A stretch of DNA of 64,000 nt from the NCBI GenBank assembly GCA_020881915.1, contig JAJFPB010000006.1:1116001-1180000 (forward strand), read 5' to 3'. Positions 19,060 through 31,651 of this stretch are shown in pieces (position 1 is the stretch's first letter; every line of letters starts with the position of its first letter). This DNA comes from Paramyrothecium sp. XJ0827. Lineage: Eukaryota; Ascomycota; Sordariomycetes; Hypocreales; Stachybotryaceae. Both the position numbers and the translations under genes were made by a program. Under the pieces are notes generated by a model. That model was not told where the DNA came from and searched no databases. It saw only the letters and a program-made list of their open reading frames with translations.

Positions 19060-22000
19060 ATGGCTTCTGAGAAAGCCCCCGAGCCGCTTCAATCGGGCTC
19101 TGCTCCTCACGTCGAGGCACCCATTGCCGCAACTGACGACCCCCCTCCGGACGATGGTGATAAGAAAGAAGCCAACAGCGAGGAAGCCGCAGCGGTTGCT
19201 GCTGCTGCTGCGGCTGCTGCGGCCGCCGCCGCCGCCGGTATCCCGGGCATGCCCGGCGTCCCGATCCCCGATCCCTTTGCGCACCTGCCGGAGCACGAGG
19301 CCGATATTCTGAGAAGTCAAGTGGAGACGCCGTCGAACACATACGGTCTCCTGACCTTGTACCGCTACGCGACGCCAGTCGACATCTTGATCATCATCGT
19401 GTCGTCCATCTGCGCTGCGGCCTCGGGCGCCGCGCTGCCCTGCATGACCATTGTCTTTGGTGGCATGCAGGGCATTTTCCAGGACTACCTCGCCGCGGGC
19501 ACCATCACCTTTGATGAGTTCAAGGTGGAGATTGTGGAATACACCCTGTACTTTGTCTACATTGCCATCGGCACGTTCGCCGCCAACTACTGCGCAACCG
19601 TAGGCTTCATCTACACCGGTGAACACATCTCTGGAAAGATCCGCCAGCGGTACCTTGAAAGCTGCCTGCGACAGAATATTGGCTTCTTTGACCAGCTCGG
19701 TGCAGGCGAGGTTGCGGCCAAGATCACCGCCGACATTAACACTCTCCAGACGGGCATGTCGGAAAAGGTTGGTATGTTCATCGGGTCAATCGCGACGCTC
19801 ATCACAGCTTTCTTGATTGGCTTCATCAAGTCATGGAAGCTCACCCTGATTCTCTCCTCTGCGCTTGTCGCCCTCATCATCAACACCAGCGTAGCCACCA
19901 AGTTCATCATCAAGTTCAGCATCCCGATGTCCATTACCTTTGCCCAAGCAAGCGCACTAGCTGAGGAGATTCTGTCCTCGGTCCGCGTTGTCACGGCGTT
20001 CGGTAACCAGGAAAGACTTACCAAAAAGTACGATCAGATGCTCGAGTCAGGCCAGATCTGGGGCGTCAAGATGAAGGGCGCTATCGGCGTGATGATGGCC
20101 GTTATCTTGTCCCTGACTTACCTCATGTACGGCTTGGGCTTCTGGCAGGGCTCTACGTTTTTAGCAAAGGGCGAGCTGAGCATGGTGGACATGATCATCG
20201 TAGTCATGGTTGTCATGACTGGCGCCATGAACATTGGCTCTATTGGACCATACTTCCAGGTCTTTATCGAAGCAATCACTACTGGTGGAAAATTGTTCAA
20301 CACGATCGACCGTGTAACGCCCCTTGATGCTTCCACCGACAAAGGCGAGAAGCTCCCGACAGTAGAAGGCCACATCCGTCTCGAGAGCATCAAGCACATA
20401 TATCCATCTCGCCCAGAGGTAACCGTCATGGATGGTGTGTCCCTTGAGATCCCGGCTGGTAAAGTCACTGCCCTTGTTGGAGCCTCTGGGTCCGGCAAGA
20501 GCACTATTATTGGCCTCATTGAGCGCTTCTATAGCCCAGTCAATGGTAGTATTTATCTTGATGGACACGACATCACCACGCTCAACCTCCGTTGGCTGCG
20601 TCAGCAGATGGCTTTGGTTGGCCAAGAGCCCGTTATTTTCGCTGTGTCTATCTTTGAGAATATTCGTCATGGTCTCATTGGAACTCAGTTCGAGCATGCA
20701 GATGAGGCTAAGCAGCGGGATCTGGTCATCGATGCCGCCAAGCAGGCAAATGCGCACGAGTTCATCACCCAATTGCCTCAAGGCTACGAAACAAATGTTG
20801 GACAGCAAGGTCTCCTGCTCTCTGGAGGCCAGCAGCAGCGCGTTGCCATTGCCAGAGCCATTGTCTCTAACCCAAAGAGTATGTGTCCGCTTTCACTCTT
20901 AAGAGTTTTTTTAATCCTTACTAACGGTGCCCAGTCCTCCTTCTCGATGAAGCCACTTCTGCCCTGGATGTCAAGTCCGAGGTTGCCATTCAGGCAGCTC
21001 TTGAGCAAGCCAGTCGAGGCCGCACGACCATCACCATTGCGCACCGTCTTGCCACGATCCGCGATGCTGACAACATCGTCGTTCTGGCCAATGGTAAAGT
21101 GTTGGAGCAGGGCACCCACGAGCAGCTTCTCGAGAAACAGGGCAGCTACTACGAGCTCATCAGCGCACAACAGATCACAGCCGAGGACGAGCAATCGAAC
21201 GATTCGGCCGCTGAAGATAGTATCCATGAGGACAAGGAGAACTTGATGCAGGATTTGTCCAAGACGAAGAATGCTGACAAGTTTGTCACGAAGCCCTCAG
21301 ATGCCCCAGCGGAAACTGTGCCGAGCCATGGTCGCGGACCCTCAAGCGACTCAGAGACAGTAGTGGTGACTGACGAGGAGCCTGTGTACACTGCTTGGGA
21401 CTTGATCAAATTTGTCTATGGTTTCAACCGAAAGGAGTGGTATCTTATGGCCCTGGGTTTCCTCGGGTGTCTAATCTGCGGAGCTGTTGGCCCCGTGCAT
21501 TCTGGTAAGCCTCTTCGTTGGGAGCCAGAATACGACCCGCGATGCTAACATGATGTAGTCTTCTTCGCGAAACAGCTTCAGATCCTCGCCAATGTTGAAA
21601 TCCCCGATATCGACAGATGGGAAATCCAAGATCGGTCGGACTTCTGGTCGCTCATGTACCTCATGCTCGGTCTTGTCCACTTCATTGCCTACGTCATGCA
21701 AGGCTTGGCTTTCGCCTATTGCTCCGAGATCCTCGCCCGCAGTCTGCGTCGTCAGACGCTCATCTACCTCATGCGTCAGGACGTTGCCTACTTTGACCGC
21801 GCGGAGAACAGCTCCGGGGCCTTGACCGCCTTCCTCGCCCTTGAGACGGCGCAAGTAGCTGCCATCAGCGGTGGCATTCTCGGCAACATTTTCATCTCAT
21901 TGACCACCATCGTCGCTGGTATCGTCGTGTCAATTGCCATCGGGTGGAAGCTGGCCCTCGTTTGCTTTTCCCTTGTCCCAGTGCTCCTCGCTTGCGGCTT

Positions 22001-23216
22001 CTTGCAGTTCTGGATCCTCACCAGTTTCCAGACCCGAGCCGGAGCCGCGTATGCCTCGTCTGCTGCCTTTGCCGCCGAGAACATCTCAGCCATGCAGACC
22101 GTGGCATCACTGACGCTGGAAAAGCACGTGGCTTCAACGTATGGCGCCAGCGTAGATGCGCAGCGGAAGAAGAGCATGGTTTCTGTGGCCAAGTCTAGCG
22201 CGCTGTTCGCGGCGTCCAATTCTTTCCTTTATCTCTGCCTTGCCCTGGGTTTCTGGTACGGAAGCACCCTCATTGTGACTTTCGAGTACGATATCTTCCA
22301 GTTCTTCGTCTGTTTGATGGCCATCATTTTCGGTGCCCAATCTGCCGGCAATTTCTTCGCCTTCTTCCCCGACATTGCCAAGGCAAGACGCTCCGCCGGC
22401 CAAGTCAAGAAGATCTTCGATCGGAAGCCATTAATCGATACGTTCAAGCCAAGTGGCCCGGCCTTGCCGAGCGTTGAGGGTCAGCTTGAGTTCCGCAACG
22501 TGTATTTCCGCTATCCCTCGCGTCCTGAAAGGGCCGTGCTGCGTGGGCTGGACATTAAAGTCGAGCCCGGCCAGCATGTGGCTTTGGTAGGGTCTTCGGG
22601 ATGCGGTAAGAGCACTACTGTTGGCTTGTTGGAGCGGTTCTATGATCCAATTGTCGGTCAGATATTGATTGATGGCAAGGACATTTCCACAATCAATGTG
22701 AATGACTATCGATCTCACATTGCCCTTGTCAATCAACACCCCACGCTCTTCCAAGGCACCATTCGCGAGAACATTTGCATGGGCAGTAGCCTAGACCAAG
22801 TTCCCGACGACGTGCTTGAGAAGGCATGTAGGGACGCCAACATTTATGACTTTATCCTCTCACTCCCAGAAGGCTTCAACAGTGTCGTTGGTATGGGCGG
22901 TACCCTCCTCTCAGGTGGACAGAAGCAGCGCATCGCCATCGCCAGAGCACTTATCCGCTCTCCCAAGATTTTGCTCCTCGACGAGGCCACATCGGCTCTC
23001 GACTCAGAATCCGAGCAGGTCGTCCAGGCCGCTTTGGATAGCGCCGTCAAGGGACGGACGACCATCACCATCGCTCACCGTCTCAGAACCGTTCAAAATG
23101 CCGATGCCATCTACGTTATTGACCAAGGCGTCGTGGCCGAGTCGGGCACACACTCACAGTTGATGGCACTCAATGGCCGTTACGCCGAGCTCGTTGGGCT
23201 TCAATCCCTAGCATAA
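19060..23216 (+). CDS. Full-length MDR-type (ABCB) ABC transporter
   Basis: ATP-driven membrane exporter of 1,348 residues with the usual TMD-NBD-TMD-NBD layout. Exons are 19060-20878, 20935-21504 and 21559-23216. Both introns (56 and 54 nt) restore motifs across the junction: PK|ILLLDEA at the first and HS|VFFAK at the second. NBD1 has Walker [10 protein letters not shown] and signature [11 protein letters not shown]2 has [17 protein letters not shown] and [11 protein letters not shown]. Twelve membrane segments are expected for the family, and hydrophobic stretches are visible in both halves. The ATG at 19060 is preferred over an in-frame GTG 27 nt upstream. The N-terminus holds a run of about 15 alanines just before a [11 protein letters not shown] segment. 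It shares its promoter region with the NRPS, so export of the peptide or self-protection is the likely role. That is inference from position and family. Confidence 0.93.
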
Positions 23217-25246
23217 GCGAGGTCTGGCAAGGCAGCTGATACATGACGCTGGCATATCTATATACTTAGAAAAATTGAGCTTAAAATTCTTAGAGTCTGT
23301 AGTCGCTCTCAAGGTCTTTCTGTCATTTCAAGGGATAGATTGCCGTCCCCACACGAGACCTCGAGGGATGTTCTAGACCTCGACACTGTCTTGCAGTGCT
23401 GGGTCGAACGTCTTTGCCTCTATGACTGTGTATCCCTCGTTTTTGTCCAACTCTTCGTCACTCTTTCATTTCTTATTTTCTCATTCTTTCGTGCTACTAC
23501 TGATAGCATCCAATTATCAAATCACTTCTCCGCTCAAGAAAATTCGTCTTGTTAGTTTATAAGTTGAGGTGGTTGTATCACGGATTTTCAGTTTTTGGTT
23601 ATTTTTATCATTAGAGCATCATGCCGGCCATTCTGCCACGGAGAGTTAAGAGAAGAATCGAGGGATGTGAAGCACTCCTGTAATGACTTAGCCGTTTCGT
23701 GGTCGTCGGCTGATGCAATACCGCTAAGAACGTCTTGGCAAACGACGAGAACCGCACAGGTCGCCCGCAATGGCAGGTGATGCGCGCTGTGATTAGCAGC
23801 ACTTCATTGAGAAATACTTGAGCCAAGATTCTCCGTCCTCTTGCGCCACTTGTCTCATATTACCTGCACGCCAGTGGATCTCATTCCTTCTCTTCCGCCG
23901 AGGAGACATCGGCTTTCATGCGAAGGCACCGGTGTGTCCGCAATGTCATCGATCCCTGACGAATGGGAATTCTTACTCAAATGAGTTTAGTGTCTCCGAA
24001 ACCTAGTAAACTGCAATTGACTGCTCTTTTTTTGGCCTCTTGCCGTCAAAACCTCCACTGGCCTTGCTACCCTAGACACACACAACATTGCCATAACCAA
24101 CGTTTTCTTCCCATAGTTATGATTGAGCGAGAGCTCTATAGCTGGTGCCATCTCAGTTAAGTGATAGTATCAAAGTCTAATCACAGTTTGCGTAATATCT
24201 GTTCATAGCAAAAAAGGGGCAACATTAGACCACGGTAAGACTCTACAATGCTACGCTCCGGTCCGAAGATTCAAACGTCCCTCGGTCCATAGGTGGGCAA
24301 TGATCCACAACCACATGGTCGATCTGAGCCAGGGGTTCGGCTTGAAGGGCTGCATAGAATCACACCCTCCATCAAGACGTACCCCTGTCGATTTCAGGCA
24401 CTCTCAGCGCCCGTCGATCAGCACCAATCCAAGCGAAGCTCCACCTCAGCTCGTGACCTTGAGGCTGACCGCATTTCTCCTTTGAACTCAGCCCACTTGT
24501 GGCGGAGAAACTAGACGTTACCAGTCCTTCCTCGCGAGAGACGAGGAGAGCGCCGTCTTGCGGTTTTGAAAGCGGCAACGGAGTTTGGCCATGCGCCTTG
24601 GCAGCACCCCTGTGCGCTTCCCGAATGAGCTGCGAACGCTCGTCATCTCGGCTCTCGGAGTCATCATTATCGCCAACGTACGTAAAAGAAACTACATGAC
24701 GTTCGGCGAATACTGAGACATCTTTATCCCCTGGTCTCGACGAACCGGGTTCTCCCATATTTCCCGTTTCAAGCCTTGAATTGCTGCACACCACTACGCC
24801 AACCTTGTGCGTTGCTTAGCATGTGGCCGTCTTCGCTATGTCCGCAGCACTACCAGACATCGAGGTAGATCATACTGATTAGCCTGCCGGCACAGTCCCT
24901 GTAGCTTGGCTGGCTTCGTCATAATGCAACCTTATCTTACCTAAGACATGTTAGAACGGCCGACGTAGCCCTGAGAGGCCGCCTGGTGCGAACATAGCCG
25001 GGCTCATGTAAGTTTCTCCCGATGCCATTTTTACGGCCACCCTTGCCAAGACGAATCCAGTAGCGAGTCACGTTACAGATGACTTGGCTCATGACTAAAC
25101 ACGCCACACCACCATACACAGTCGCGATGCTTGATGTAAAACTTCATTGACAGTAAATAGTTACAATTACTTGCAACTGCTATTGGAATCAAACCTTTCC
25201 CAAAACTCCGAGATCCAACAAGACAAACGCGAGCAACAGAATCATC
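23217..25246. other. Intergenic stretch, no supported gene
   Basis: About 2 kb between the transporter and the SDR gene. The longest open frame is 140 codons on the minus strand (24372-24794). It shows no recognisable domain and overlaps other short frames, so I do not call it. A short T-rich stretch lies at about 23455-23490. Confidence 0.5.
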
Positions 25247-26392
25247 ATGGCCCCTCCCGCTCCTCCTCCTAACTACAACATGGTTGAGTCCCAGATCAAG
25301 GACCTACCAATACTACTGGAGCAAGATGACTGCAAAGGCCGCACATTCATAGTGACTGGCGGTAACACAGGCATAGGCTACGAATGTGCCAAACACCTCG
25401 TAAAGTTGCAAGCAGAACGGGTCATCATAACTGTCCGCGATCAAGCGAAGGGAGCCGCTGCCAAGGAGACCATTGAGAAAGAAACGGAACGCAAAGGCGT
25501 CGTTGACGCCTTTCACCTTGATCTCTGCCAGTATGATAGCATCAAAGGGTTTGTTGAAAAGCTCAAGGCCGAGGTTGATAGAGTGGATGGAGTGATAGCA
25601 AATGCCGGGATTGCGAATGGCGCGTGGGTCGTTAATGAAGGCATGGAAGGAAACATCCAAGTTAACCTCATCGCCAATATGCTTTTAACGGCTCTCTTGG
25701 TGCCTTATCTGCAATCGTCGGGCCAGAAGAATGGTGTTGTTCCTCGCATCACCCTCGTTGGTAGCATGGGTCCCTTCATCGCCCCAACGGACCTTTTGGC
25801 GGATATCAATCGCGACGATATCTTCGACGACCTGAACAACAAGGGCAAATGGGGAAATCGTGAAATGAATTACAGGTGCTGTAACTGCGTCCTTGTTCTT
25901 TCAGAATTGCTAATAATGGATACGCGTCAGATATGTGCTATCTAAATTGCTGCTGCACTTTTCCGTCCGCCAGTTGACGGCTCTCAGTCCGGAATCTACA
26001 ACGGGAGTTGTCATCAATGTGGCGGATCCAGGTATGTGCAACACCGGCATGATACGCAACTTCAACTGGAGAATCCGCCTCACTGCATGGATTTCCTTGT
26101 TTTTGTTTGGGCGCACAGGTGAAATGGGCAGCCGTGCAATCCTGGCTGGTCAGGGAATCAAAGAAGACAGCCACGGCAAATTCGTCTCTGACTGCTACAT
26201 TGCAGAGTAAGTGACCCTTCCATTTCCTTTAAATCTCTTTCATTAAACTGACTAACTCCGTTTAGAGACAGAATTCCGGATTGGGTAACGGACGAAAATG
26301 GGAAACTCTGGCAGAAGAAGGTCTGGGATCAATTGTCTGATGAGCTTGAGCGTATTCAACCAGGGTGTCTGGGTTGGGTACAGAGACAATGA
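25247..26392 (+). CDS. Short-chain dehydrogenase/reductase
   Basis: NAD(P)-dependent oxidoreductase of 343 residues, with exons 25247-25875, 25931-26206 and 26266-26392. The cofactor motif TGGNTGIG lies near residue 38, and NAG (IANAGIANG) near residue 122. The first intron splits the catalytic region: joining exon 1 (EMNYR) to exon 2 (YVLSK) recreates the YxxxK motif, which strongly supports the splice choice. The intron ends AG|A TAT and has a TGCTAATA branch point. The C-terminus ends in GWVQRQ. Substrate is unknown. The family often acts on alcohols or ketones of polyketides, terpenes or peptides. It sits beside the peptide locus and could be a tailoring enzyme, but nothing in the sequence proves this. 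Confidence 0.9.
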
Positions 26393-27017
26393 TGTACTTC
26401 TACATTATAATCGAAACTCATGGTGTGATTGAGGTCAATGAGTAGCAATCCGCGCAATCTACCACACCATGTGTTCTCACGTTACTGTTTCTGGACTTCT
26501 CATAGCATCATAGTTATGTGGTACGCCAAAGATGGATACTCCTTACGACACAAGTCAAGGACGAGTGCTTTTCATTACTTGTGATTGCGAATTCGACACT
26601 GTTTTGACCGAGTCTACTCGTATACCAATGGTCTCGAATATTGTGACGGGGATAGTAAGTCTCATAAACTATGAAGTTAAATGGAAAAAAATCTATGTAT
26701 AACTGTGGATATAGTGCCCTGAGATCAAATAACATCACTATGGTGGGTATATGATTAGTTGTGCATGAATGATACCTTGTAAGCTACAGACGTATGGTCG
26801 AAAGAATATTTTACATGTGACCCTTTCGAATCGTTGCTTGTCAATTTGATAATCCCCCTAGTCCTATCCTCAACAACTAACAATAACGTCGCCTAAGCTT
26901 TGCCAGGCAGCTCAAAGTTGTCCTGGGAGAGATGTACTTAGAGCACATTCCTATCGAGAGTGGCAACTGCTGCAAGTGAGTTGCTGCCTCTCACAGAAAC
27001 CGAATAGACTTGAAAAT
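26393..27017. other. Intergenic stretch between convergent genes
   Basis: AT-rich 3' flanks of the SDR (plus strand) and the 2OG oxygenase (minus strand). I see no gene or RNA here. Confidence 0.5.
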
Positions 27018-28140
27018 TCAGTACGTGAGCACAAGCTTTTCCTGGTTGTACTCCCAGGCTGTGATATCGCTATACTTGGGCTTCTCCCCTTCTTCCATGA
27101 ATTGAGGGAGAGGACCGACAGATTGTGAGCGGTTAGGTTTGGCAAAGTATGCCACAGAGTACCTGTCGTCGACCCAACCAGAACTGTTAGGTGATAGAAC
27201 CACACGATGACTGGTCGAGCGGAACTTGTTATTGGTCCAGCGTTGTAAACAATCTCCAATGTTGACAATCATCTCAAACTGGTCCTGCGGCTCTACGGGA
27301 AAGTAGGTTCCCAGCTGGCTCTGATCTTCAATCTGCAAGCCTCCGATAGAATCTTGGAAGAGCAAGGTCAGCGTGCCAAAGTCAGTATGCTCCGATATGC
27401 GCATTGCCCCCTTTTGAACGGCGGCGGCCCGGCATTTGGGATAATGGTTCAATCGAAGCTCAGAAGTGTTGTCCTGGCAGAGATCTTCTAGGAAGGACGA
27501 TTTGAGGCCCAAGCCAATGGCGAGCGCCTGAAGAATCTGGAGGTGCACCTGATGGCAGGTATCATAGAAGGATTCCATGAATTGTTGAAAACCGGGCAGG
27601 TCATGCTCATCCGGCCATCTATTCGGGTAGAGCCGATCATTTACAGGACCTTGATCGTAGGACTCCTATCATAAGACACCACGTTAGCCGCGTTCAATAA
27701 AGGAGACCGTATGGATGGGAATATTGAAACCAACCTTGATATCATGAACCTCGACGGCGTCACGATAGCCTTTCTCGTAGTCCCGAACTCTTGAGAGCTT
27801 CTCTTGTCCTACATAGCTATATCCACGATGCGGGTTCGGCTGGGCAGGATGTGCTGCTTTGTTTTTCTTTTCAAGTGGCAAGGCAAAGAAGTCCTTGTTC
27901 TAGTTTTTAAACGTCAACTGAGTAGTCAGTACGGTGATTGGAGGCACCTACCCATTGGAAGACCTGGCGAATGTCGTCTTTGCTGATTCCATGATTGACA
28001 AGCTTGACGAAGCCCACGTTGGCAAGCGCCCAGACAAGACGCTGGCAAAGTTGTGTCTGTTCGTCTACACTACCATGAAGGAACCTATCAAAATCCAGTC
28101 GAGGGACTTCTCGAACTTCGTCAAAAGCGATGCTGCCCAT
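27018..28140 (-). CDS. Isopenicillin-N-synthase-like 2-oxoglutarate/Fe(II) oxygenase
   Basis: Non-heme iron oxygenase of 333 residues with exons 28140-27952, 27899-27735 and 27665-27018. Both introns are phase 0 with GT-AG ends, and the second joins DIK to ESYDQGP as in the family. Iron ligands are visible as the HTD triplet (H211, D213) and a distal His (TSHRVVLSP, H271). The 2-oxoglutarate-binding RxS motif is RYS (R286). The N-terminal half carries GFVKLVNHGIS (family form FxxxxxHGI). Family members hydroxylate, desaturate or cyclise small molecules and peptides. Substrate is unknown. Hydroxylation of a residue of the neighbouring NRPS product is one possibility, and primary metabolism is another. 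Confidence 0.92.
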
Positions 28141-29730
28141 AATGACAATGCTATTTCTTATGTGATTAGACTTGGGAGAATATGCTCATGCGGTAGAGTT
28201 TGTGGAGCCGGGTGTGGTCTGTCAGGATAAGGCAACTGCTAAACTCATGATATCTCGCACAATGATCCGACTGCTAGTTCTTTCTACCCCTAGATCAACC
28301 TACCTACTCTCTGATGCCCTTCCAATGCTGCCACTTTTCTCCTCAGCATATCGTGGTGTGCACATACCTCACTGCCATGATGCCGGAATGGGACCGAAGT
28401 ACATAGCTCGGCTGAATCCTTCCAGATCTATCCTAGTTCTGACTTTATTTCTGAGATAGCTGTGTAAGCTCGGCATTTACTTGAGTTCACATGATTCGGA
28501 TATTAGGTCAGACAAACATGCATGAATTGACAGATGGAGACCTCTCTATTGGTTGTTCGTATGTCCCCTCTAAACTACTTGTGATATGCCGTCTTAGTCG
28601 TTGGATTACTGGTTTGGGGCATGGGTTCCATCTAAAGAGACACCTCTTACGGGTGCATGGATGAATTGGAGACATGGGACGCCTCGACCTTTGAGCAAGG
28701 CAAATTCCTTGCCATCTCGTCGCCGAGCACCTAGTCGAAAAGAGTCTCTTGGCACCAAGAGACTACACCCACCCTGTCACAGACAGAACCGGCCCGGAGC
28801 TTGTTTTTCATGAGGGGGGTAATATTTTATCAATGAGGTTACACTGGATCGGAGACTACGACCCAAGAATGTTACCAATTATCCCGAAGGTAATGATCAG
28901 CACCTTTAATTCTCATCTCGTTTATTTTACGAAAGCCTTGGTACGGGGTGCCTCTTGGCACAGTGACCTTGTACACACCAGCCATGTAGATCCCGAAAAT
29001 ACCTACGTAATCGATGTCTATACTTGGAGATGTCAGCATTGCAGCCACACGGCCTAATCAACCTCCGGTCGAACGATGGCATCGCCCCTGTCCGTTGCCC
29101 CACTCCAGTCATGTACAGGAAATCACCAACTGACTGTGGTAATAGTGCCTTTCTTAAGACGGATATGATCTTCAATAGAACTATAATACTGCTCACGCCA
29201 TCGTAAACTTTGATCCGGACATGCGGATTCTGGAAGCTTGAATTACGCTGTAAGATGCAAGACAGACGGAGTTGATGAGGAGTGGGAGCGGGTGGGCCCT
29301 GGACCCTGTTAGGAGGAAAGGATCCAGAGTTGCGTGCCAGATGGCCCAGGAGGATCCTCGACAGTCCAGGACTAAGCTTTCCTGCATCATGCGCATGTAC
29401 AAAGAAAGTGGTTCGAAGAGGATCAGGCTATCCCTCGCACAAGCTTAACGAAGTGACCCTCATAGATCTCTCACGTGTGTGACTTGTTCCCAGCGCAGTG
29501 GGCCGACCTGAGTGCATTTAACTGCCGTCCATGATAGCGGTGTTCTTCTCGCTCAGCTTGCCCGCGATGCCAGTTTTGTAGCTCATGTTACAAAACAGGT
29601 AACTTGTCCTTCTTTCGTCTGATTTTATTCGCTACCAGCTCATCGTACGCGAGTGCTTGACGCTGCCTGGAACTGAGTCTAGACCGTGCCAACCACTCGT
29701 GAACCCTCGGTCTACCAGAGTCTAGCAAAG
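28141..29730. promoter_or_regulatory. Divergent intergenic region between two 2OG oxygenase genes
   Basis: About 1.6 kb between opposed start codons. A short frame at about 28640-29050 (plus strand) has plausible-looking but interrupted coding sequence. I cannot tie it to a family and do not annotate it. No RNA gene seen. Confidence 0.4.
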
Positions 29731-30870
29731 ATGTTCTTACATGCTCCTGGCAGGCAAGCTCTTCGAGCTTCTTGTCTCTCGCAATCAATCAAAGCCATCA
29801 GTTCCAGGCCTGGAACTCATCGCTTCTTCCAGAAGTCCGCAAAAGCCAATGCCACTCATGTTGTCGATCAACCACAAGGGCATCGAATTCACCCCGACCT
29901 ACCCCCGACCTTCAGGCCTGGTCGTCCGCCCATGGCAGTTCCTCCACGGCAGCTGAATGTCCAAGAACAACTTCACCAGCCCCTCTTCTACAAAACGATT
30001 GCCAAAATCATGTCTATTCGCCAAGAATACCTCAAAAATAGATATGTCTGGGTGCCTGCTCATGATATGGCTGAAATATGCCTCGGTTTGGGTGCAACAC
30101 GCCATGACCTGGACATAATCTCAAAAACTAGCGACAGTCTGTACTTCGATCCCACACTCCCTTTCAGAAAATCCAGGAATGGTCGCTTCTGCTTTGACTA
30201 CGACAACAAATCAGTTCGCCGGCTTGAATTTCAGCCATTTGCTTTGTCAGCTGAAGAAGACTTCAAGCGTTATGACTCGGGCTGGATTAGACGCTTTGAT
30301 GAGATTGAGGATGAGCTACAACTGAACACAGTACTGCAGGCACTACTGGTCTTTAAAGCTCTAGTTGTTCACGGCGTGGACGTGGCCCGTCGTCCCAAGC
30401 TCAACTATGACCACAACAGTAATATCCTAACGCTCTTCCATGTGCGGACCGTAACCAATCAGGATATACTAGGTCAACCTGCGCTCGAGGGTGTCCACTC
30501 AGACGGTGTCGACCATACAATGACAACCCTGTTAGGTCATAAGAACATGCGTCACGACAGCGCTGCCACCTATCTACACTCTCTAGATGAGGAGACTGGC
30601 ATCCCACTCCAAAGCGCCAATCCTGAGAAGATCAAGTCATGCGTTCAGCATACAAAATTACTTGACACATTGATCTTGGTAGATCACGAGCATAAGCACA
30701 GCCTATCGCCCGTGTATCAGGAGGATCTTACTGAAGAAGCTACACGAGACATGCTTGTGTTTTTCACTCGCAAGCCGGTGGAAAAGGGTCATATCTCGGG
30801 AGAAATTGACTCGGTGATTCCCCATGACGAAAAGAAGATGGAGATACCCCTCTTCATTCCCGTATCTTAA
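29731..30870 (+). CDS. 2-oxoglutarate/Fe(II) dioxygenase of the free-amino-acid hydroxylase type (PF10014-like)
   Basis: Single-exon protein of 379 residues. The core resembles the bacterial isoleucine/leucine hydroxylase (IDO/BsmA) family. It has an HSD iron triplet in GVHSDGVDH (H256, D258), then LLGHKN, TYLHSLDE, LVDHEHKHSLSPV with the distal His at about 323, and a closing ML-VFFTRKP strand. The ATG at 29731 is preferred over an in-frame GTG 45 nt upstream. From that ATG the N-terminus is rich in Arg, Ser and Ala and lacks early acidic residues up to about residue 40, which suggests a mitochondrial presequence. Family members hydroxylate free aliphatic L-amino acids. Such an enzyme could supply a hydroxylated building block to the NRPS, but this is inference. 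Confidence 0.82.
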   Translation: MFLHAPGRQALRASCLSQSIKAISSRPGTHRFFQKSAKANATHVVDQPQGHRIHPDLPPTFRPGRPPMAVPPRQLNVQEQLHQPLFYKTIAKIMSIRQEYLKNRYVWVPAHDMAEICLGLGATRHDLDIISKTSDSLYFDPTLPFRKSRNGRFCFDYDNKSVRRLEFQPFALSAEEDFKRYDSGWIRRFDEIEDELQLNTVLQALLVFKALVVHGVDVARRPKLNYDHNSNILTLFHVRTVTNQDILGQPALEGVHSDGVDHTMTTLLGHKNMRHDSAATYLHSLDEETGIPLQSANPEKIKSCVQHTKLLDTLILVDHEHKHSLSPVYQEDLTEEATRDMLVFFTRKPVEKGHISGEIDSVIPHDEKKMEIPLFIPVS

Positions 30871-31651
30871 CTTCAAAAAGACAGGCTGGAGAATGACCCC
30901 AACCGTGGCTACTGCTATGAGAAAAGGCGGGCTTTTGGATGTATGTACATTGAAATAGCTGAACAATTGGAAATGTATCACGATTGATGAATGAGTAAAA
31001 GCAAACAAGCAACGAGTACGTAAGAAAATCCACAATGTCTCGGCTCAACACCAGCTCCCAGATGTTGAGAAGGACAATTAGCAGCTGTAATGTCGTCTCT
31101 TTGCTTAGAAGCAACGATGGCTCTGGAAAATTGTACTGAGGAATGAACAACGTCAGATCTCCAACCTCAAATGTATGTGGTAGCACAAAAATCTCTCATG
31201 CAAGAATCGTGAGGTTCCATGTACGCTCAACGTGTTGTGCGCAGATGAAGGTGGGTATCGATCAAGCACATGCTAGTTTCTAATATTCAATGATCGTATT
31301 AAACTTCAAGGTCAGAGAGATCGGAGGCAATTTCGCGCAAGACCTGATTGAATTCCACGCTGGCAAATTCACGTAGAAGGGGGACACGCGGAATGTGCTA
31401 GGCCCACAATGTATCCGTGAACGCGGATACTGTATGAATTACTCAAGAATTAGCGCGTGTGAAAGAAACTTATACTGTGTGGACCCTTTTGAATCTCCCA
31501 GTAAATTGGTCCTGATGCGGAGGGCGGCACAACTCGCGCCGACTCTAATGTCCACAACCGTTGTTGGACCGCGCATTGTCAACGAACCAGCGCCTCAACA
31601 CATATCTGGATTCTACCGGACCCTTCCATTTGCTCTTTCATAGCTTTCGCA
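30871..31651. other. Intergenic stretch, no supported gene
   Basis: 3' flank of the dioxygenase and 5' flank of the lactonase gene. Only short overlapping frames, with no recognisable domain or RNA. Confidence 0.5.

Noticed and set aside
24372..24794. 140-codon minus-strand frame
   Set aside because: No domain, no splice context and overlapping alternatives, so not supported as a gene.
28590..29060. Plus-strand frames that look like interrupted coding sequence
   Set aside because: Reads smoothly in pieces (for example WDASTFEQGKFLAISSPST, then DYTHPVTDRTGPEL) but needs at least one stop or frame change, and I cannot name a family.
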